This document shows positions 6,975 to 12,775 of a stretch of DNA of 16,767 bases, one piece after another; the stretch's first letter is position 1; every line of letters begins with the position of its first letter. The stretch spans positions 1 through 16,767 of the forward strand of contig JADGOA010000035.1 of the NCBI GenBank assembly GCA_017883215.1, given 5' to 3'. The translations under genes and the position numbers were made by a program. The notes beneath the pieces were generated by a model. It saw nothing but the letters and a program-made list of their open reading frames with translations. It did no database searches and was not told where the DNA came from. The stretch is from Thermoanaerobaculia bacterium. GTDB taxonomy: Bacteria > Acidobacteriota > Thermoanaerobaculia > Gp7-AA8.

Positions 6975-7529
6975 ATGACCCCCGAGATTCTGTTGGTCTA
7001 CGCCTCCAGGTACGGGCAGACACGGATGATCGCCACGAGGATCGCCGACGTCGTCGAGCAGGAGGGCGGCCGAGTTCATCCGTGGAACGTCGACGGAATC
7101 CCTGCCGCTGTCGATCTTCGCGCATTCGACGTCGTAGTCCTGGCGGGAGCCGTCATGTGGGGTCGTCATGCCCGGCGGTTGCGCCGGTTCATCAGCCGAA
7201 ACCTCGCGCTGCTGTCGACCGTCCGCTCGATTCTCGTCTCCGTGAGCAATGCCGCCTGTTCAGCAGAGGGGCGGCCCTTCGCGGAGGAGTACGCACAGCG
7301 GCTGTTTCGTGAGACCGGCTGGCAGCCGGATTCATTCGTCCTGTTCGGCGGAGGCACGACATTCACGAAATACGGGTTCTTCACCCGATTGGTGATGACG
7401 CGCGTCGAGCGCGACCACGGGCGTGGCACCGATCGGACGCGCGACTACGACTACACCGACTGGGAGGCGGTCGACGCGTTCGCCCGCTCACTGGCTCACG
7501 ACAAGGAGCGAGTGGCGAGTAGCGAGTAG
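6975..7529 (+). CDS. Flavodoxin-domain protein, HemG (protoporphyrinogen oxidase)-like
   Basis: A 184-aa flavodoxin-fold protein. The FMN phosphate loop is YASRYGQTRMIA at 9-20. The rest follows E. coli HemG: FDVVVLAGAVMWGRH (51-65), ISRNLALLSTVRSILVSVSN, a WQPDSFVLFGGG segment (116-127), the family's long insertion with YGFFTRLVM (133-141), GTDRTRDYDYTDWEAVDAFARSLAH at the end. HemG oxidises protoporphyrinogen IX using quinones under low oxygen; whether this one does so or acts as a general flavodoxin cannot be settled, as no other haem genes adjoin. The ribosome binding site GAGGAG (6963-6968) overlaps the upstream stop. The last residues (ERVASSE) and the stop are encoded by a dispersed GAGTAGCGAGT repeat, so the natural C-terminus may have been replaced. 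Confidence 0.85.
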   Translation: MTPEILLVYASRYGQTRMIATRIADVVEQEGGRVHPWNVDGIPAAVDLRAFDVVVLAGAVMWGRHARRLRRFISRNLALLSTVRSILVSVSNAACSAEGRPFAEEYAQRLFRETGWQPDSFVLFGGGTTFTKYGFFTRLVMTRVERDHGRGTDRTRDYDYTDWEAVDAFARSLAHDKERVASSE

Positions 7530-7612
7530 GGGAGGCGAGAACACCGTGCGGTGTGTGGGGGGCAGCGTAAGAGACTTCCCGTACCCCTACTCGCCACTCG
7601 CTACTCGCTACC
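7506..7612. repeat. Inverted GTGGCGAGTAGCGAGTAG repeats between convergent genes
   Basis: The arm at 7506-7532 (GAGTGGCGAGTAGCGAGTAG core) is matched in inverted orientation at 7584-7612, with a 51-nt spacer containing a small CACCG/CGGTG hairpin. The units are near copies of GAGTAGC and GAGTGGC. The element separates the flavodoxin gene (whose end it encodes) from the convergent hydrolase gene and could act as a two-way terminator, though it lacks a T-tract. Confidence 0.8.
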
Positions 7613-7617
7613 TTCAA

Positions 7618-8298
7618 TCACCACTCTTCCTCTCCGCCGGCGACGTAGCGCGTGAACCACTCCTCGGCGAGTTGAGCCACCCTGTCCATCGCCCCCCGCT
7701 CCTCGAACAGATGCGTCGCTTCAGGGACGATCTCGAGCTGCCGGATGCTGTGCAGGTGATGCAGCGCCTGCCGGTTCAGCTCCAGCACCGCCGCATCGGC
7801 ACCGCCGACGATCAGCAGGACCGGAGCGCGGACCAGGTCGAGGCAGTCGGCGAGGTCGGGCCGGCCGCCGCGCGAGACCACCGCATGAACGGCAGCGGGA
7901 CGGCGGGCGGCCGCTTCGAGTGCCGCCGAGGACCCCGTGCTCGCCCCGAAGAGCCCGAGCGGGAGGCGTCCGAGGTCGGTCTCGCCGGCTATCCAGTCGA
8001 TGATGGAGACCAGCCGCTTGGACAGGAGTGCCACGTCGAAGCGCATCTCGCGCGTCATCGAGTCGATCCGCGTCTCCTCAGCGGTGAGCAGATCCGTCAG
8101 AACGGTGGCGATCCCGGACTCGTTGAAACTTGCGGCGACGGAATGAAGCCGTGGCTCACGGCCGATGTTGCCGCTCTCGTTCGCGAACACAACAACGCCG
8201 TGCGCATGCGACGGAATCATGATTTCCGCCTCGAGCATGGCGGCCGGAACGGGTATTCGGACCGCGCGGCGTTTGATATCCAGCGTTGCAGTCGTCAT
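7618..8298 (-). CDS. Dienelactone hydrolase-like alpha/beta hydrolase
   Basis: A 226-aa alpha/beta hydrolase. The probable triad is S120 in the elbow G-A-S120-T-G, D168 in VGGAD and H196 in EATHLFEE. The segments VVVFANESGNIGREPR (35-50) and VLTDLLTAEETRID (66-79) are typical of the dienelactone-hydrolase-like group found with or fused to phosphoribosyltransferases (C-terminal half of Rv0571c). No signal peptide is evident, so it is probably cytoplasmic; substrate unknown. The ATG at 8298 is preceded by GGGAGGG at a suitable distance, and the protein family begins here even though the frame is open 85 codons further upstream. It is convergent with the phosphoribosyltransferase-flavodoxin pair. 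Confidence 0.88.
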   Translation of the reverse strand: MTTATLDIKRRAVRIPVPAAMLEAEIMIPSHAHGVVVFANESGNIGREPRLHSVAASFNESGIATVLTDLLTAEETRIDSMTREMRFDVALLSKRLVSIIDWIAGETDLGRLPLGLFGASTGSSAALEAAARRPAAVHAVVSRGGRPDLADCLDLVRAPVLLIVGGADAAVLELNRQALHHLHSIRQLEIVPEATHLFEERGAMDRVAQLAEEWFTRYVAGGEEEW

Positions 8299-8738
8299 CG
8301 GTGCACCCTCCCCCTGCACAACGTCGGACCGGCCGGCCGCGGTGGCTGTGAACTGCGGAAATCGCCGGTAGTGACCTGGCACACCGGAGGCGGTGCATAC
8401 GAGTGCTGAGTACTGACGTCCGGGTCCCGAGGCGTGAGTCGCAAGGGCTGAGTCGTGAGGTCCGGGGGGCAGGGGCGCAGCGTAGCGTCCGACACGATTC
8501 GGAGGAGAACCCTCTGTCGCGTGCTGCGCACGCTCGTACGCGAGAGGACGCACGTCGACGGAGGCCTCCCGCAGGACTCTTTCGGCGGCTCCGCCGCCTT
8601 TTGCGTCGCAAATTTTGTTAAAGGGTGAGTCCGCCTGGCTCCTAAGAATTTGCAGACGAGACGCCGCCGTTCTGTCCCGTGTTGCTCACGCGTCGCGCAG
8701 CAGGCTCGGCACTCAGCACTTCGACAGGAGACGTCAAT
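8299..8738. other. 440-bp divergent intergenic region with structured repeats
   Basis: There is no convincing gene between the divergent hydrolase and msrA starts. It holds GTGCTGAGT at 8403-8411 matched in inverted orientation at 8711-8719, and several CTGAGT-like units at 8440-8460. A stem of CCTCT-gt-CGCGT paired with ACGCGAGAGG lies at about 8509-8548, followed by a terminator-like GGCGGC hairpin at 8584-8602. A further hairpin (GCAAATT at 8608-8614 with AATTTGC at 8647-8653) follows. This could be a composite of dispersed repeats or an unannotated small RNA. Reading frames here run through the palindromes and look spurious. Confidence 0.6.
8584..8602 (+). terminator. Terminator-like hairpin upstream of msrA
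   Basis: GGCGGC (8584-8589), a TCC loop and GCCGCC (8593-8598) are followed by TTTT. The T-tract is short. No gene ends just upstream on this strand, so it would terminate either a small RNA or antisense transcription from the hydrolase promoter region. Confidence 0.45.
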
Positions 8739-9338
8739 ATGTTGACTTTACGCAACCTCGCCCTTGCGGCGCTCGCTGTTCTTCTGACCGTTGGAGCTGC
8801 ACCGCAAGGAGAGCTGGCCACGGCCACCTTTGCCGGCGGATGCTTCTGGTGCATGCAGCCGCCGTTCGAGAAGCTTGCCGGCGTCGTATCCGTGAAGGCG
8901 GGTTACACCGGAGGATCGACGAAGAATCCGACGTATGAAGAAGTGTCAGCGGGAGGGACGGGGCATCGCGAGTCCGTCGAGATCGTCTACGACCCGTCGA
9001 AGATCAGCTACGCGCAACTGCTCGACGTCTTCTGGCACAACATCGACCCCGTCGACAACAGCGGGCAGTTCTGCGATCACGGTCCACAATACCGCTCGGC
9101 GATCTTCTACCACGGCGCGGACCAGAAGACGGTCGCGGAGCAATCGAAAGCCGCCGTGTCGCGCCAGCTCCGAAAGCCAATCGCAACCGACGTCCTTCCG
9201 GCCTCGCAGTTCTATCCGGCCGAGCAGTACCACCAGGACTACGATCGGAAGAACCCGGTCCGCTACAACTTCTACCGCTTCAACTGCGGCCGCGACCAGC
9301 GGCTGACCGAGGTGTGGGGGAAGGCGCCCGCCCACTGA
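8739..9338 (+). CDS. msrA: Peptide-methionine (S)-S-oxide reductase, exported MsrA
   Basis: A 199-aa MsrA, which reduces the S-epimer of methionine sulfoxide in oxidised proteins. The catalytic motif is G34-C35-F-W-C38, followed by the family signatures GVVSVKAGYTGG, PTYEEVSAGGTGHRESVEIVYDP, LLDVFWHNIDP and HGPQYRSAIFYH. Further cysteines in GQFCDHG and near the end (FNCGRD) may resolve the sulfenic acid. Residues 1-20 (LRNLALAALAVLLTVGAAP) form a signal peptide, so it works in the cell envelope. The ATG at 8739 was chosen because the AGGAG ribosome binding site (8726-8730) and signal peptide fit; an earlier in-frame Met at 8679 lacks both. It stands alone, followed by hairpin repeats. Confidence 0.95.
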   Translation: MLTLRNLALAALAVLLTVGAAPQGELATATFAGGCFWCMQPPFEKLAGVVSVKAGYTGGSTKNPTYEEVSAGGTGHRESVEIVYDPSKISYAQLLDVFWHNIDPVDNSGQFCDHGPQYRSAIFYHGADQKTVAEQSKAAVSRQLRKPIATDVLPASQFYPAEQYHQDYDRKNPVRYNFYRFNCGRDQRLTEVWGKAPAH

Positions 9339-9343
9339 AGTAG

Positions 9344-9404
9344 GGACGCGCAGCAGCGCGTCCGCAGCTCTCGTCGTTCCCTCCCCTCCGTGGTTGCGGA
9401 CGCG
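9344..9404. repeat. GGACGCGC hairpins after msrA
   Basis: GGACGCGC (9344-9351) and GCGCGTCC (9356-9363) form a perfect 8-bp hairpin with an AGCA loop, six bases after the msrA stop. The second arm can instead pair with TGCGGACGCG at 9395-9404 (CGCGTCCGCA, 9358-9367), so the two folds exclude each other. There is no T-tract. It could end the msrA transcript or be another dispersed palindrome. Confidence 0.65.
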
Positions 9405-9419
9405 GAAAGAGAGAACGAT

Positions 9420-9540
9420 TGGGACTGATGGGACGAATGGGACCGATAGGACCTATGGGACCAATGGGTCACCAGGTAGTCGCGTCGGTCCCAGGGGTCC
9501 GATGGGTCCCATGTGTCTCATGTGTCCCATGGGTTCCCAT
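9420..9540. repeat. Inverted array of 9-nt GGGAC repeats (copy 2)
   Basis: About six 9-nt units of the form ATGGGACNN run from 9420 to about 9472, with complementary units (GGGTCCCAT, TGTGTCCCAT) from about 9487 to 9540. This is the same architecture and unit as at 181-319, but the units differ in detail, so the arrays have drifted or been rebuilt. It lies between the convergent msrA and ligase-like genes. Confidence 0.85.
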
Positions 9541-9554
9541 TCCTCGTGACCGCC

Positions 9555-10364
9555 TCAGTTCCGCCCCGCCGGGATCCGGGCGGTGACCACACCGGCACGG
9601 GCCATCTGCGCGAGGATCTTGCGGTTGCGCGGCTCGCGCATGAAGTTCGAGACCGCCTCCGCCACCAGCGTTCCCACGTTCGGCAGCCGCGCCATCGAAC
9701 CGGCCACGAGCCTCTTCACCCGCGCCAGCGACCGCGCGTGAACGGCGATCGACTCCGCGGCGGCGGGCTCGATTCCGGTCATCGCGACGAGCAGGCGATC
9801 GAGGGAGACATTCCGGGCTCGTTCCACGGCCGCGACCAGCGCCCGCGCCTCCGCGGCTCCCCATCCCGCCCGCACCAGCTCCCGTTCGCGGAGCTTGAAG
9901 ATGTCCGCAGGGGTGTTCACCACCCCCGTCGCCACGAGTCGCGCGACGGTTGCGGCATCAAACTCCGGCATGTTGAACCCGTCGGCGGCAATGATCCGCG
10001 CGATCCGCTCGGAGAGCTGTTCCGGACAGCCGGCGCTGGGGCAGACGAGATCGTCGCCGCTCTGCCGCAGGTCGCAGTTGCAGCGTGGACAGACGTACGG
10101 CATCTGCACGGCCCGCTCGTCTCCGGTGCGGAGGGAAGGAAGGACCTCGGCGATCTCGGGACCGTCATTGTTCGTAGGAGCGAGGGCGACGGCATCACCG
10201 ATGTGGACGTCGTGCTCGCGGAGAAAGGCGGCATTGGGAAATGCGGCGCGGATGATCGTCTCGCCGGCGAGTGCCACCGGGTCGACAATTCCGACCGGGC
10301 GTGCGATGCCTTTCATCGTCACGCCGATTTCTACGGCGCGCAGCCTCGTAATCGCTCGATCCAT
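9555..10364 (-). CDS. Stand-alone OB-fold/zinc-finger/HhH protein derived from NAD+-dependent DNA ligase (no catalytic domain)
   Basis: A 269-aa protein colinear with the C-terminal half of bacterial LigA. Residues 5-75 match the OB fold (RAVEIGVTMKGIARPVGIVDPVALAGETI), 92-113 a four-cysteine zinc finger (C92, C95, C108, C113), and 118-255 the helix-hairpin-helix region, ending in MREPRNRKILAQMARAGV. The adenylation domain with its KxDG lysine and the terminal BRCT domain are absent, so it cannot ligate by itself. OB-fold residues strongly conserved in LigA are changed: ATLHN to AAFPN and RAGDVIP to PTNNDGPE. A stop (10398-10400) lies 11 codons upstream, so there is no hidden N-terminus in this frame. 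The ATG at 10364 lacks a ribosome binding site; GATTTT lies 7 nt before it. It is 45 nt behind the CBS gene and may share its mRNA. It is either a DNA-binding accessory protein or a well-preserved remnant. Confidence 0.8.
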   Translation of the reverse strand: MDRAITRLRAVEIGVTMKGIARPVGIVDPVALAGETIIRAAFPNAAFLREHDVHIGDAVALAPTNNDGPEIAEVLPSLRTGDERAVQMPYVCPRCNCDLRQSGDDLVCPSAGCPEQLSERIARIIAADGFNMPEFDAATVARLVATGVVNTPADIFKLRERELVRAGWGAAEARALVAAVERARNVSLDRLLVAMTGIEPAAAESIAVHARSLARVKRLVAGSMARLPNVGTLVAEAVSNFMREPRNRKILAQMARAGVVTARIPAGRN

Positions 10365-10403
10365 TGGAGCCAAAATCGCCGGTGACGGACTGTCGCGCTA
10401 TGA

Positions 10404-10419
10404 CGTGACTCACATCACG
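10404..10419. promoter_or_regulatory. Candidate CRP/FNR-family operator
   Basis: CGTGA-CTCACA-TCACG is a symmetrical GTGA-N6-TCAC site. It overlaps the stop codon of the CBS gene and is centred 47 nt upstream of the ligase-like ATG. The FNR-like regulator in this window has an R-E-T-V-T-R recognition helix, the pattern that reads GTGA half-sites in CRP. Scanning by eye I found no second equally good site in the window. Confidence 0.5.
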
Positions 10420-10799
10420 CCGTGTGCTGTGGGCGCGCCGGTATCCGCTTTTTCCCGAACCACCCGCATCAGATCCGCCGCCGTGACGATCCCGACCACC
10501 CGGCCGGCATCGACGACTGGGAGACATCCGGCGTTGCGCCCGATGATCAGCCTGGCTGCATCACGGATCGTCGTGGTGGGGGCGGCAGTCTTGATGTCGC
10601 GGATCATGATTTTGGCAACGGGGAGGTCACGACTCTTGCCGCTGGCCTCCCGAATCCCGACGACTCCCGCTACGCGTCCCTCCTCGATCACGACCAGATG
10701 AAGGACGTGACTGGTCAGGAAAAGATCGAGTGCATCAGCAACCGTCGCCGCCGGCGCCACGCTGATGACCCTGCGACTCATGATCTCGTCGACTCGCAT
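10410..10799 (-). CDS. CBS-domain pair protein
   Basis: A 129-aa protein with two CBS repeats. The first (1-57) has MRVDEIMSRRVISVAPAATV and LVVIEEGRVAGVVGIRE; the second (about 60-118) has VAKIMIRDIKTAAPTTTI and GCLPVVDAGRVVGIVTAADLM. It is a sensor-like module expected to bind nucleotides, with no fused effector domain. The ATG at 10799 is preceded by GAGAGGAAAG, and the CBS fold begins here, although the frame is open a further 53 codons upstream. It is the first gene of a possible two-gene unit with the ligase-like gene and is divergent from the FNR-like regulator. Compared with the Hrp1-like protein at 5665-6099 it is shorter and more diverged. Confidence 0.88.
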   Translation of the reverse strand: MRVDEIMSRRVISVAPAATVADALDLFLTSHVLHLVVIEEGRVAGVVGIREASGKSRDLPVAKIMIRDIKTAAPTTTIRDAARLIIGRNAGCLPVVDAGRVVGIVTAADLMRVVREKADTGAPTAHGVM

Positions 10800-11172
10800 T
10801 GGCTTTCCTCTCGAACTCTCTGCACGGCGCAGGTTGGGGTCACGCGGGTCCTGGCTTCTGTGACACAGCCTTTCCGGGCGGCTCCGAGGCGCACACATCA
10901 CTGGTGATGACGCCCCCGAAAAAAGTGCGGCTTGGATCCGGTAAGTATATGAAAACAAGTAACGTACAAGCGAAAGTGCGAGTAGGAAGGTACGTCGACG
11001 GCTCAGCTTTGCGGAAGTCGGTTTGTGCCGAGGGGGAGCACCTCACTCGTCGCACTTCCCACCCCGGCGGGTAGGCAAAGAAACAGCCCGTTGACACGTG
11101 GCACTGAAATCCGCCGCGGAGGATCCTGTGCGCGGGGCAATCGACTCACTTTTCAGGAGGGCGCAAACACTC
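10800..11172. promoter_or_regulatory. 373-bp divergent control region between CBS and FNR-like genes
   Basis: No gene is supported here. A relatively AT-rich stretch (about 10917-10962, with GTAAGTATATGAAAAC) is the likeliest promoter zone. A symmetrical ATCAC-TG-GTGAT palindrome lies at about 10895-10906. AAGTGCGA near 10975 is matched by TCGCACTT near 11050 in inverted orientation and could form a stem in the regulator's leader. TTGACA at 11091-11096 has no -10 partner at the right distance. The ribosome binding site of the regulator is at the right end. Confidence 0.45.
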
Positions 11173-11892
11173 ATGGCAACTCCATACAACCTCGCCGTCA
11201 ATCACGACTGCAACAAGTGCACGAATCGAGCGGCACGGCCGTTCTGCAATCTCGAAGCGAAGCCGGTGGCTGCGCTCGATGCGATGAAGTTCACGTCCAT
11301 CCACGCGAAGGGCGCGCTCCTGTTCGTCGAAGGTGAAGAGCCGCGTTCCGTTTACGTGCTCTGCAGCGGGCGAGCGAAACTGACGATGTCATCGAGCGAC
11401 GGCCGCACGCTCATCATCCGCATCGCCGAGCCGGGAGAGATCCTCGGTGCCACGGCTGCGGTGATCGGCCAACCGTACGAAATGTCGGCCGAGACGATCG
11501 AGCCTTGCCAGGTCAACGTCATCAAAAGGGAGCACTTCCTCGAGTTCCTCCGCCAGTTCCCGGAAGCCTCGATGCGCCTGGCGCATCAGCTGAGCGAAAA
11601 CTGCGCGGCAGCGCATCGGGACATTCGCGCCCTCGGCTTGTCGCAGACCGCGACCGAAAAGATGGCTCGCCTGCTCCTCGACTGGTGCGACAACGGAGGA
11701 GTGCAGGTGCAGAACGGGGTCCGTCTCAAAGTGCTGCTCACGCATGAGGAGATCGCGCAGATGATCGGCGCGACGCGCGAGACGGTGACGCGCGTGTTCA
11801 GCGAATTCAAATCGCGGAAGCTCATCGAGGTAAAAGGATCGACAGTGTTGATCAGCAACCCGCCGGGACTTCAGCAGATGGTCACGGTCTGA
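11173..11892 (+). CDS. Crp/Fnr-family transcriptional regulator, probably Fe-S (FNR-like)
   Basis: A 239-aa regulator: cyclic-nucleotide-binding-type beta-roll (about 35-135), dimer helix (about 135-170) and winged helix-turn-helix (about 185-228, LTHEEIAQMIGATRETVTRVF). The N-terminus carries C13-x2-C16-x8-C25, and C112 sits in AETIEPCQV, where FNR has its fourth cluster ligand C122. These four are candidate ligands for an oxygen-labile [4Fe-4S] cluster. The recognition helix R202-E203-T-V-T-R207 resembles CRP more than FNR, predicting GTGA half-sites. Start: ATG at 11173 with AGGAGG at 11155-11160, a rather long 12-nt gap; an upstream in-frame start at 11098 has no better support and would place the Cys motif deep inside. 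Divergent from the CBS/ligase-like pair, it ends in a strong terminator. Confidence 0.9.
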   Translation: MATPYNLAVNHDCNKCTNRAARPFCNLEAKPVAALDAMKFTSIHAKGALLFVEGEEPRSVYVLCSGRAKLTMSSSDGRTLIIRIAEPGEILGATAAVIGQPYEMSAETIEPCQVNVIKREHFLEFLRQFPEASMRLAHQLSENCAAAHRDIRALGLSQTATEKMARLLLDWCDNGGVQVQNGVRLKVLLTHEEIAQMIGATRETVTRVFSEFKSRKLIEVKGSTVLISNPPGLQQMVTV

Positions 11893-11913
11893 TTCGCCTC
11901 GAACGACCTGCGT

Positions 11914-11941
11914 GAAAGGGCCGGCATGCGCCGGCCCTTTC
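11914..11941 (+). terminator. Strong terminator after the FNR-like gene
   Basis: GAAAGGGCCGGC (11914-11925) and GCCGGCCCTTTC (11930-11941) form a perfect 12-bp stem with an ATGC loop, 21 nt after the stop codon. The tail is only weakly T-rich, but the stem itself ends in CCCTTTCC. Confidence 0.85.
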
Positions 11942-12035
11942 CATTTCTGGTGATACAGCTCGTTTGTGACGGTCGACACTACGACGAGTGACTCGGTTCC
12001 CTGCGGCCACTCCGAACCACAGCTACAACAGCGAC

Positions 12036-12692
12036 ATGGCGAAACCCGGTCCCGCCCCCAAGCCCTCGAAGAGTCCCCCCGATCTCCTCATTTACATAAT
12101 TGGCGCAGTCATTGTGATCGTGTTACTCGCCTTCTCACTCAGCCGCGTGGTGCGAAAGCCTGCGACGCCGAGCACCACATCGAATTCCGCCCTGACTGCT
12201 GCTCCGACCCCTTCAGCACCAGTCGCCGGCCAGAGCGGAGACATTCCTTCGGTCACCCTCCCGCCCGTGGCCTCACCGCGTTCCGGCGAGATGACCCCTC
12301 CGGGCGCTTTGGTTCAGCCACCGCTCCAACCGGCTGTGCCGACGCAGGCAGCCCTCGCGGCCGTGCCGCGCGTGAGCTCGGGTGACCTGCTGAAAATGGT
12401 CGAAGCCAGGCAGGTGACGATCATCGATGTGCGCGATGCCGACTCGTACAGGGCACGTCACATCCCTGGGGCGCTGCACATCCCTCTGCAGTACATTGCC
12501 GGTGAAGTTCCGTATCTGCCGAAAGACAAGCCGATCGTCACGTACTGCACGTGACCGGCCGAAGAATCGAGCGCCGGTGCGGCGCTCCAACTCGAAGAAG
12601 CTGGAATCAAAAACGTCTCGGCGCTCCAGGGCGGCCTCGACGACTGGGCGCGAAGCGGCTACCCGGTCGAAAACGGAGTACCGACACGGTAG
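12036..12692 (+). CDS. Membrane-anchored rhodanese-domain protein with in-frame TGA, probable selenoprotein
   Basis: Read through one TGA, this is 218 aa: membrane helix 17-36 (LLIYIIGAVIVIVLLAFSL), a Pro/Ala/Ser-rich linker (about 40-110), then a rhodanese domain (about 113-212) with IIDVRD at 129-134 and HIPGALHIPL at 142-151. The TGA is codon 173, in the active-site loop Y170-C171-T-[TGA]-P-A-E-E-S-S-A. Relatives have C-x-C-P-x-E here, so TGA replaces the second Cys. The 45 sense codons after it complete the fold (EEAGIKNVSALQGGLDDWARSGYPVE) and end in TAG. A SECIS-like hairpin follows the TGA. Other genes here end normally with TGA, so the code is not reassigned. ATG 12036 lacks a ribosome binding site; TACAAC lies 6 nt upstream. 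An in-frame GTG at 11988 is an alternative start. Stopping at TGA would remove the catalytic loop; a nonsense mutation or sequencing error is the alternative. Confidence 0.75.
12569..12587 (+). promoter_or_regulatory. Candidate bacterial SECIS element
   Basis: GAGCGCC (12569-12575) and GGCGCTC (12581-12587) form a perfect 7-bp stem with the 5-nt loop GGTGC. The stem starts 14 nt and the loop 21 nt after the in-frame TGA at 12552-12554. Bacterial SECIS elements are short hairpins within the coding region just downstream of UGA, with a G among the first two loop bases, and the SelB-binding loop of E. coli fdhF also contains GGU. Position, stem and loop all fit. A competing CCGGC/GCCGG pairing right after the TGA is weaker. 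Confidence 0.65.
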
Positions 12693-12775
12693 GTCGAGCT
12701 CAGCCGGCGATTTGTGAGCGGGCGATGTTCCGCTCGCCTTTCGTCGTCCGCTCGTGGATGAAGAGAGGGAGAGCG

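Noticed and set aside
8371..8384. GTGACCTGGCACAC as a second CRP/FNR-type site, upstream of the hydrolase gene
   Set aside because: The right half-site is only a partial match and the symmetry is poor.
10799..11074. A 91-codon plus-strand ORF in the CBS/FNR-like gap
   Set aside because: No ribosome binding site, no domain, and it crosses inverted repeats; better read as control region.
11091..11119. TTGACA as promoter of the FNR-like gene
   Set aside because: No -10-like hexamer is found 16-18 nt downstream (the sequence there is GC-rich), and no sigma54 -12/-24 pattern fits either.
12036..12554. Rhodanese protein ending at the TGA (short form)
   Set aside because: It would stop within the catalytic loop and leave intact, family-matching sequence untranslated; read-through as selenocysteine or a point mutation explains more.
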